Source: Rhizoctonia solani (taxonomy: Eukaryota; Basidiomycota; Agaricomycetes; Cantharellales; Ceratobasidiaceae). From it: DNA of 64,000 nucleotides. Under the pieces are notes generated by a model. It had not been told where the DNA came from and searched no databases. It saw only the letters and a program-made list of their open reading frames with translations. Positions 56,083 through 64,000 of this stretch are shown here, piece by piece (positions within the stretch are counted from its first letter, which is position 1; every line of letters starts with the position of its first letter). The DNA lies in NCBI RefSeq assembly GCF_016906535.1, contig NC_057370.1, positions 744,001 to 808,000 of the forward strand, given 5' to 3'. The position numbers and the translations under genes were made by a program.

Positions 56083-59000
56083 CTTTGTCAGGGTGAAGCT
56101 ATGGGAATCGAAGCACGCTGATTGAACAAGCCTAAGTATACAATGGAGCTCAATCGAAACGATCACAACTTGAATCAATCTCTGAATCGTTCCCAACACG
56201 TTCATTACATTTACTAAACACAGAAGTCGTACCCGCAAGTCCTTTCCATTCAGAGCCGATCTCCACAGGATTCCGTTACGGTAAACACCGAACAATATTC
56301 TCGGGCGGAATGCTGGTTCAGCGCTTCATAGAAACGATAGTGGGCAGAGGTAATGAAAGAGAGAAAAGAGATGTGGAGGAAGCAATCTTGCTGTCCCATC
56401 TATTCCAAGATAAACAACTAATGGTAGAGATATAGCATATGTAGTAAGGATACTGCTATAGTTCAACGAAAGGTGAAAGTCCTTAATCAATGAGAGGAAG
56501 ACTGTAACTTGGCGATCGTCTCGTCAAAGATCCCGATCAGGGTCCTAATTAGACCCCATTTCTCCTCGCAGCTAACTTTAGTTGTCGTAAACAAGGGCTC
56601 CAATTGCGGTTTTATGACATCTTCATAGGGTGTAGCATCTTCTTGTCCATACAAGTTTCGATGAAGGAATTGAGCGAAACGGCGTATGACTGCCCATGCA
56701 TACATCCATTCCATGTCCGCCGGATCGAGTACTGTCGCCATTTGCGAGCGGCATGTTTTCATGTCGACGATAAATAATTGCTTGAAGCTGTGTTTCGGCG
56801 AGCACAGCTCTTCACGTAGTAAATTTGCGTTGTACTGATTGTACTCCCGTGCACGCACAGCAACTAACCATACTAGCACCCACAGGAAAGACTCAAGGTC
56901 ATGCATGAACGTGTGTCGGGCTGGCTCTCTCGACAGAAGCTGGGAAGACATAAACGCAACTGTGCCCTGAGATATTCCAGAGCTCAGATAACACCCCACT
57001 CACATCAACCATCCACTCACCGTCCTTTCTGCATTGGTTCGCACATCGGTCTCCGGCCTGTCTTCAGCGACCGAGAACTCCATATCATACAAGCGACCAA
57101 TTGACTTCCCGCTTGGGTATCGCCCTTCGACATATTCTTTCAGCGTACTTGCTCTGACAACACCATCAGTCACTCTCTCAGACAGCACTCCAGACACTTA
57201 CTCTTTGATCTCACTCTCATCCTCCAGAGTAACTTCGTCGAAGTCATACGAGACAAACGCATCACTCGGAATCCCGTCGACGATATCGCTCCCGTCGTGA
57301 TCCACGCTGGCAGGCATACCGCCTTCCCACCAGTCTTTAGAGCCAGGAGCTTGGCATAGTATGTTCCCCTCGCTGATATCACGATGGACCTGGTCGGACA
57401 TGGCCATCGATGCATATCCTACTCCACGTTCTATCTTGAGCACGGCGCCGATCGAGCAGAGCGCTGGACTCACCAACAAGTGCATCACGCAGCACTACCA
57501 TCAGATGCCGAAACCGCTTGATCCTCCACAGCCGGGCTCCCTCGTCCATCAGTATCAAGCTATGCACTCGATCCTCGGGCACTTCCAGTAGCTTCAGCTG
57601 CGCCTTCTTGTACGACTTCTGGCCCTTGATGCTGCGCGCGTTCTTAGAGTCCATAGAAGTGCTAGCTTCCAGCATCTGTTGTTTGTGTTTCTCAGACATG
57701 TTCATGAACAAATACTGGTAACGGGATGGGGCCAGCAAGCTTCGATCCTTGATCTTCGTGTCGTTCAAGTACTCGTTCCAGTGGCACCTGCATATCCCCG
57801 GTCTTCCTTCCAGCTTCCGTAGCGTGTCTCCCTCGTCAGGTCTAGACTCATGCCGCCATATCGACTTCAGCACAGCACGGTGTTTCGGGTTACCCACTCT
57901 GCATAGCAGCATGACCACCGTAGCCCTGCCCACCAAGCACATCCGGTGACACATCAGTTCCATCACTATCCAGCGCCAGTTACCCGTCTTGACCCGCAGC
58001 TGTCTCTTCCGACCGTCGTCCTCGGCCGCAAGTGGAGGCCAGTAGTAGAAACGTGTATCGTACCCGAACTGACCGTCGTCGAGCCCGAACACACTCGCAA
58101 CACCCCGTATGAACTGCTCGGGATCAACTTTGACATCGATAGGCGTCGAGTGAATGATCCCGCTCCGGCCCACGCGCACAAACGTCGCCTTGGTTCCGCA
58201 TAGAGCGAGTGAGTATATGAACCGTCGGTATACCTGATGGGTGAACATGGCTCTGGAGTAGCGAGCGATCTGCATAAGCGCTTCTCCGAGCTGGTCTGGC
58301 TTGGCCTTGCACTCCGCAAAGAACTCCAGGGTGCCCCAGTGATAGCGCCCATCAGTGTTCGTGTGTCCTTGTACAATATCCGGAGAGGTGTCTGTGTCGT
58401 CGTCATGGTCATAAAGAACGCGTGTTTCCCGCAGTGCGACTATTGGCTGAGGTCCAGTACGAAATCGGCTGCCCCTGAAGGCAGCACGCATGATGACATC
58501 CAGCAAGTCGGCCCAAGCCTGATGCATCAAGTGGTTTTCCGCAGATTCGAAGTTGGTGCAATCGATCGACCAGTGCCCGTCGCGTCGCAGCACTGGTGAC
58601 TCAGCCAATCGCTCCATCGTCGCCGTCAGATGGGCCTGGTCAATGGGAAGGTCCTCGCATAATGATGGGTACTGGAACACTGCGCCGTTGATCTCTTCGC
58701 GGAGGATTTCTTGCATCTCTTCGGCCTTTCTTCCAGGCCTGCTAACTGAGGCCGCAGCATCTATTGTATCGACTGCAGTCTGCGAAGCAAGTGTAGCCTG
58801 CATAGGCCGGCTTTGACATGAGTTTTGAAGCTGGACGGGTATATGACCTGGGTGACAAGAGCTCTGGCGAAAAGGTGTGTCCTTAACAGGTGGTCTTGAA
58901 GAAGGTGGTGTTACGTTGTCGGTTTTGGAAGTCTGTATTTTTCTACGTTTAGGAGGTCGAGGGTCTTGTGGCGCATCGCCTGGGAGTTGGGGCAGAAGAA

Positions 59001-59135
59001 CAGTAGACATAATACGATACTGTGGTGAGACGGTGGAAGAAGAAAGCAAACCTTCGATGTTGAGCAGCTCCCTGATCACGTGTAAAAGGGTTGTATTATG
59101 GCATACATTTTGCTCGGGCATGGCCTTCGAAGTGG
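56083..59135 (+). repeat. Left arm of large inverted repeat (palindrome) carrying a FunK1 gene
   Basis: The arm pairs in reverse complement with 60066-63124. The match starts at the sequence TTTGxCAGGGTGAAGCTATG (outer end) and stops at CCTTCGAAGTGG (inner end). Inner two kilobases are almost identical, including silent and antisense positions, apart from a 6-bp indel close to the ATG and a handful of substitutions. The outer kilobase, covering the kinase C-lobe and 3' flank, shows many more differences. Confidence 0.9.
56487..59121 (-). CDS. FunK1-type fungal protein kinase (left copy)
   Basis: Basidiomycete-expanded FunK1 family (Pkinase_fungal). Order: N-terminal disordered part with a possible nuclear signal (PPKRRKIQ), a module with SPDIV, EFFAECKAK and QIARYSRAMF, FVRVGRSGIIHSTPIDV, then the kinase part with catalytic loop VHRDISEGNIL (HRD intact, Asn in place), a DFG-equivalent reading GRLYDMEFSV, and the C-lobe motif FMSSQLLSREPARHTFMHDL with HDLESFLWVLVWLVAV. 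A 52-nt intron must be removed before the HRD loop and two more before the C-lobe. Start MPEQNVCH (59121); MSTVLLPQL at 59010 or MSGSATSK at 59148 are alternatives. The protein ends KLQSSSH. Whether it phosphorylates anything is unknown, since FunK1 substrates are not established. Confidence 0.78.
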
Positions 59136-59650
59136 CGCTTCCCGACACCCACCACTACCATGCGCTCGCCGGGCTCCCTTGCGGCCCTGGGCGTGGTGCC
59201 AAAGATGAGCTGTACCCTTTTCGCTGGTATAATCGCTTGCTCATTAGTAATGACAACCCGTAAAACACCCGACTGTTGTGATTCGAAAGGATGGATAACA
59301 AGTCAAATGTATGTTGGTAAAGCCGTATGTAGTAACTCGTGCGTACTCTTTGGCATAATGGGCCCTATCTTTGTCCATGATAAGGTGCCCGACAAAAGCA
59401 ATTTTGAGCAAAAAACTATAACAGGGCTGTGCAAAATTTATGTCTTATTATAGATAAACATCAAGTTTGAGATATGACACTGGCAATGTACGTAGCTACA
59501 CACACAATACTAGACAGGCTGGTCGTGTATGCTAAGTGTTGTGACCCCGTTGTAGCTAGTTGTTCCATACAGTGTGATACTTAGTTAATGTACGCCAAAG
59601 GGACCAACTCAGTACAGCTAAAAATCCAAGTTGAATGAGTTATTTCTTTA
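59136..59650. other. Outer part of the palindrome spacer
   Basis: Unique 515-bp sequence between the left palindrome arm and the R2 repeat. No gene seen. Only small frames overlap its left edge. Confidence 0.5.
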
Positions 59651-60067
59651 AAACCCAAGGATAAGTCATTGATTGGGCTTGAGCATTCCGGATCTCATTG
59701 CATGTATTCTATAGGTCTTATGTCTATAATGCGATAGCAGGAGTTTTTTTTTTTTTTTTAAAAAAAAAAAAAGGAAGATGGCTACAATGTAGAGACTATC
59801 AGTCGAGCTGAATTTATGAGTGGAGTGTAGAACTGAAGCTTGATAGTCAAATTTCATATGATTAGTCACGAAATTGACATGGTTTTGGCAGTCATGTTTG
59901 ATATCCACGTCACTGTGCACTGTTTACTGCAACCGCGGTCACCCACCCCAATGCCCGAGTAAGGGCCGCAGGTGTGGCAAGGCGCGGGTGGCCATTGCCA
60001 ATTAACCCGGCCAACCGTTCCGCCGTCACGGTCCTAACCGCGGGCTTACCCGGTTGACGCGCCATCC
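59651..60067 (+). repeat. R2 repeat, left copy (inverted relative to 63578-64000)
   Basis: Starting AAACCCAAGGATAAGTCATT and running to GACGCGCCATCCA, this segment is the reverse complement of the last 423 bp of the window with roughly 85-90 percent identity by eye. It has an AT-rich half with a long T/A tract and a GC-rich half (GTTAATTGGCAATGGCCACC on the opposite strand). The true outer border is unknown because the partner is cut by the window end. Confidence 0.85.
59744..59772. repeat. T16/A13 tract inside R2
   Basis: A run of 16 T is followed directly by 13 A, a perfect hairpin-forming tract. The partner repeat has the same tract in shorter form at about 63891-63909, so it is a fixed part of the R2 repeat that varies in length. 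Confidence 0.85.
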
Positions 60068-63000
60068 ACTTCGAAGGCCGTGCCCAAGCAAAATGTATGC
60101 CATAATACAACTGCAACCCTTTTACACGTGATCAGGGAGCTGCTCAACATCGAAGGTTTGCTTTCTTCTTCCACCGTCTCACCACAGTATCGTATTATGT
60201 CTACTGTTCTTCTGCCCCAACTCCCAGGCGATGCGCCACAAGACCCTCGACCTCCTAAACGTAGAAAAATACAGACTTCCAAAACCGACAACGTAACACC
60301 ACCTTCTTCAAGACCACCTGTTAAGGACACACCTTTTCGCCAGAGCTCTTGTCACCCAGGTCATATACCCGTCCAGCTTCAAAACTCATGTCAAAGCCGG
60401 CCTATGCAGGCTACACTTGCTTCGCAGACTGCAGTCGATACAATAGATGCTGCGGCCTCAGTTAGCAGGCCTGGAAGAAAGGCCGAAGAGATGCAAGAAA
60501 TCCTCCGCGAAGAGATCAACGGCGCAGTGTTCCAGTACCCATCATTATGCGAGGACCTTCCCATTGACCAGGCCCATCTGACGGCGACGATGGAGCGATT
60601 GGCTGAGTCACCAGTGCTGCGACGCGACGGGCACTGGTCGATCGATTGCACCAACTTCGAATCTGCGGAAAACCACTTGATGCATCAGGCTTGGGCCGAC
60701 TTGCTGGATGTCATCATGCGTGCTGCCTTCAGGGGCAGCCGATTTCGTACTGGACCTCAGCCAATAGTCGCACTGCGGGAAACACGCGTTCTTTATGACC
60801 ATGACGACGACACAGACACCTCTCCGGATATTGTACAAGGACACACGAACACTGATGGGCGCTATCACTGGGGCACCCTGGAGTTCTTTGCGGAGTGCAA
60901 GGCCAAGCCAGACCAGCTCGGAGAAGCGCTTATGCAGATCGCTCGCTACTCCAGAGCCATGTTCACCCATCAGGTATACCGACGGTTCATATACTCACTC
61001 GCTCTATGCGGAACCAAGGCGACGTTTGTGCGCGTGGGCCGGAGCGGGATCATTCACTCGACGCCTATCGATGTCAAAGTTGATCCCGAGCAGTTCATAC
61101 GGGGTGTTGCGAGTGTGTTCGGGCTCGACGACGGTCAGTTCGGGTACGATACACGTTTCTACTACTGGCCTCCACTTGCGGCCGAGGACGACGGTCGGAA
61201 GAGACAGCTGCGGGTCAAGACGGGTAACTGGCGCTGGATAGTGATGGAACTGATGTGTCACCGGATGTGCTTGGTGGGCAGGGCTACGGTGGTCATGCTG
61301 CTATGCAGAGTGGGTAACCCGAAACACCGTGCTGTGCTGAAGTCGATATGGCGGCATGAGTCTAGACCTGACGAGGGAGACACGCTACGGAAGCTGGAAG
61401 GAAGACCGGGGATATGCAGATGCCACTGGAACGAGTACTTGAACGACACGAAGATCAAGGATCGAAGCTTGCTGGCCCCATCCCGTTACCAGTATTTGTT
61501 CATGAACATGTCTGAGAAACACAAACAACAGATGCTGGAAGCTAGCACTTCTATGAACTCTAAGAACGCGCGCAGCATCAAGGGCCAGAAGTCGTACAAG
61601 AAGGCGCAGCTGAAGCTACTGGAAGTACCCGAGGATCGAGTGCATAGCTTGATACTGATGGACGAGGGAGCCCGGCTGTGGAGGATCAAGCGGTTTCGGC
61701 ATCTGATGGTAGTGCTGCGTGATGCACTTGTTGGTGAGTCCAGCGCTCTGCTCGATCAGGGTCGTGCTCAAGATAGAACGTGGAGTAGGATATGCATCGA
61801 TGGCCATGTCCGACCAGGTCCATCGTGATATCAGCGAGGGGAACATACTATGCCAAGCTCCTGGCTCTAAAGACTGGTGGGAAGGCGGTATGCCTGCCAG
61901 CGTAGATCACGACGGGAGCGATATCGTCGACGGGATTCCGAGTGATGCGTTTGTCTCGTATGACTTCGACGAAGTTACTCTGGAGGATGAGAGTGAGATC
62001 AAAGAGTAAGTGTCTGGAGTGCTGGCTGAGAGAGTGGCTGATGGTGTTGTCAGAGCAAGTACGCTGAAAGAATATGTCGAAGGGCGATACCCAAGCGGGA
62101 AGTCAATTGGTCGTTTGTATGATATGGAGTTCTCGGTCGCTGAAGACAGGCCGGAGACCGATGTGCGAGCCAATGCAGAAAGGACGGTGAGTAGATGATT
62201 GATGTGAGTGGAGCGTTAGCTGAGCTCTGGAATATCTCAGGGCACAATCGCGTTCATGTCCTCCCAGCTTCTGTCGGAAGAGCCAGCCCGGCACACGTTC
62301 ATGCATGACCTTGAGTCTTTCCTGTGGGTGCTGGTATGGCTGGTCGCCGTGCATGCGCGGGAGTATAATCAGCACAATGCAAATTTGCTGCGCGAAAAAC
62401 TATGCTCGCCGGACGACAGCTTCAAGTCATTTTTTATCGCCAACTCAGACAGAGCTCGTGCGCAAATGGCAAGGGTAATCGATTCGGCGGACACGGATTG
62501 GGCGTATGCACGGAAAGTTATACTCCGTTTCGCTCGATTCCTCCATCAAAACTTATATAGACAAGGAGATATTGCATCTGATGACGATTCGTCGGAACCG
62601 GAATCGGAGCCCTTGTCTGGGACAACAAAACTAAGCTGCGAGGAGAAATGGGGTCTAATTAGGACCCTGATCGGGATTTTGACGTGGCAATCGTCAAGTT
62701 ACAGTCTTCCTCTCATTGATTAAGGACTTTCACCTTTCGTTGAACTATAGCAGTATCCTTACTACATATGCTATATCTCTACCATTAGTTGTTTATCTTG
62801 GAATAGATGGGACGGCACAATTGCTTCCTCCACATCTCTTTTATCTCTTTCCTTACCTCTGCCCACTATCGTTTCTATGAAGCGCTTAACCAGCATTCCG
62901 CCCGGGAATATCGTTCGACCTTTACCGTACTGGAATCCTGTGGAGATCGGCTCTGAATGGAAAGGACTTGCGGGTACGACTTCTGTGTTTAGTAAATGTA

Positions 63001-63124
63001 ATGAACGTGTTGGGAGCGATTCAGAGATTGTCTCAAGTTGTAACTGTTTCGATCAAGCTCCATTGTATACTCAGGCTTGTTCAATCAGCGTGCGTCGACT
63101 CTCATAGCTTCACCCTGGCAAACT
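60066..63124 (-). repeat. Right arm of large inverted repeat carrying a FunK1 gene
   Basis: Reverse complement of 56083-59135. The arms differ in length by only 6 bp, the amount of the indel seen just after the ATG (TGCAAC present here and absent from the left arm). Arm-to-arm spacer is 930 bp. Confidence 0.9.
60080..62723 (+). CDS. FunK1-type fungal protein kinase (right copy)
   Basis: Same gene as the left copy with near-identical N-terminal 570 residues. Counting from MPKQNVCH (60080): Pro249-Asp250, Glu272-Cys-Lys274 and Gln286-IAR-Tyr290 form a pattern like RecB-type PD-(D/E)XK nucleases. The intron 61734-61785 (donor GTGAGT) joins RDALV to VGYASMAMSDQVHRD in the kinase frame; HRD is at 61821-61829. 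An intron starting at 62007 joins to ASTLKEYVEGRY, and another (about 62188-62240) to GTIAFMSSQLL. The C-lobe differs clearly from the left copy (for example FKSFFIANSDRARAQ against FKQLFIVDMKTCRSQ). The frame shifts near the end at the T4 run 62677-62680; one more T gives the same KLQSSSH end as the left copy, so this is a possible base-call error. A later start at 60197 (MSTVLLPQL) is also possible. Confidence 0.76.
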
Positions 63125-63577
63125 TATCCTCTGCCCGCTGGTCCTTGTCGGCCACGAGACCCAGACCGGTGAGGGTTGGGGAACCCCCGCGGCTGCGAAG
63201 CAGCGAGGGTGGACCAGGGACTCGCTCTTTTATTTATTTTAATACACGTCCATATAAACGTGACTCGCTGCATGCTCCGGCTAAGTCGCTATTTTGCGAC
63301 TCCGCTGGCTTCGTCGTAAAATGTCCAACTCATTGTGCGTTGGGTGTCGTTGGGACTTTCGTGTGTGTTTGTATGCTCGACCGGCGCTCATTCGGCTGCC
63401 TCAACGCTCTGTTTCGAGGTTGCTTCCCCATTAGTGAGAATGTCTGCACGAGAGTGGGTCTCGGCTATGAACAACGGCCAGCTCAACGTCCTCCAGGTGG
63501 GTGGGATCCGATGTGTGAAGGCCATGTAGGCCGAGGGGGGTAGCTTGACCTTCTCGGTGCCGGCGAAGGCTATTCCT
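63125..63577. other. Region between palindrome arm and R2 right copy; possible gene remnant
   Basis: GC-richer than the surroundings. The frame 63335-63529 (ending NNGQLNVLQVGGIRCVKAM) looks protein-like, stops, and is followed in another frame by TARQPGKPAV of the R2 repeat. No family recognised. It may be the eroded end of a transposable element or of a host gene. Confidence 0.3.
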
Positions 63578-64000
63578 TGGACGGCGCGTCAGCCGGGTAA
63601 GCCCGCAGTGGGGCCCGCAGTTAGGACCGTGACGGCGGAACGGTTGGCCGGGTTAATTGGCAATGGCCACCCGCGCCTTGCCACACCTGCGGCCCTTTAC
63701 TTGGGCATTGGGATGGGTGACTGCAGTTGCACAGTGACGTGGATATCAAACCTGAGTGCCAAAACCATGTCAATTTTGTAACTGATCATATGAAATCTGA
63801 CTATATGTGCCGGTATCGAGCTTCAGTTCTACACTCCACTCGTAAATTCAGCTCAACCAATAGCCTCTACATTGTAGCCATCTTCCGCTTTTTTTTTAAA
63901 AAAAAAAACTCTACTATCGTATTATAGACTTAAGACCTATAGAGTACATGCAATGAGATCCGGAATGCTCAAGCCCAATCAATGACTTATCCTTGGGTTT
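63578..64000 (-). repeat. R2 repeat, right copy (runs off the window)
   Basis: Inverted partner of 59651-60067. It carries an extra insert of about 12 bp in the GC-rich part (a local duplication around CCCGCAG) and a shorter T/A tract. The end of the window coincides with the mapped end of homology, so the repeat may continue. Confidence 0.85.

Noticed and set aside
58237..58816. Antisense open frames of 85-120 aa conserved in both palindrome arms
   Set aside because: They are identical in both arms only because the DNA is; they lie opposite the FunK1 coding sequence and have no independent support.
59136..60065. Palindrome spacer as a centromere- or telomere-like sequence
   Set aside because: No short telomeric repeats; the inner part is explained by the R2 repeat and the rest is unique sequence.
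61734..61785. FunK1 kinase interrupted by a frameshift before the HRD loop
   Set aside because: A 52-nt intron with a strong GTGAGT donor and AG acceptor joins the frames in the right phase and gives the normal spacing to the catalytic loop in both copies.

Overview
The window is nuclear DNA of a filamentous fungus, very probably a basidiomycete of the Agaricomycetes. The reasons are dense short introns (mostly 45-65 nt, GT-AG with a few GC-AG), a PDR-type multidrug ABC transporter, a GH7 cellobiohydrolase with a C-terminal CBM1, GH12 and GH43/CBM35 enzymes, and two FunK1-type kinases of the class expanded in mushroom-forming fungi. A Rhizoctonia/Ceratobasidium-like plant-associated fungus would fit, but that is inference. 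No genus-specific marker, rRNA or tRNA was found.

Layout. 0.5-5.6 kb: PDR-type ABC transporter (+). 6.5-13.1 kb: AlkB-like DNA/RNA demethylase (+), RuvB-like helicase RVB1 (+), IMP dehydrogenase (-) and a BIG1/VOA1-type ER membrane protein (+). 14.3-19.7 kb: secreted GH7 cellobiohydrolase (+) and GH43 exo-beta-1,3-galactanase-like enzyme (-). 20.2-26.3 kb: mitochondrial IF3 (-), amino-acid/GABA permease (+), intron-rich DUF2235 hydrolase (-). 27.4-36.7 kb: an unrecognised cysteine-containing protein (-), Mediator subunit MED13 (-), and a DUF2433 phosphoesterase joined to an RRM (+). 37.9-41.6 kb: a GH12 endoglucanase and, 1.6 kb downstream, a decayed second copy. 42.0-55.8 kb: class-3 (diacylglycerol-type) lipase, SPT4 (-), SDA1 (+), KGD4 (+), proteasome alpha-1 (-) and the RNA polymerase III largest subunit RPC1 (+). 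56.1-64.0 kb: a large palindrome with two FunK1 kinase genes in opposite orientation, the right one enclosed by a second, older pair of inverted repeats that runs off the window.

The first 56 kb mix housekeeping genes (transcription: MED13, SPT4, RPC1, RVB1; ribosome and proteasome: SDA1, SCL1; mitochondrion: IF3, KGD4; purines: IMPDH) with secreted plant cell-wall degrading enzymes and a drug-efflux pump. Several housekeeping genes sit head to head with under 150 bp between start codons. The last 8 kb are repeat-rich accessory DNA.

Quality caveat that matters for every gene model: at least ten otherwise well-conserved genes contain a single-base frame break. At most of these sites one extra base in an adjacent homopolymer would restore the frame. 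I read this mainly as homopolymer under-calling in the assembly, not gene death. GH12 copy 2 is the exception, a convincing pseudogene. All exon boundaries were inferred by eye from frame, homology and splice consensus.
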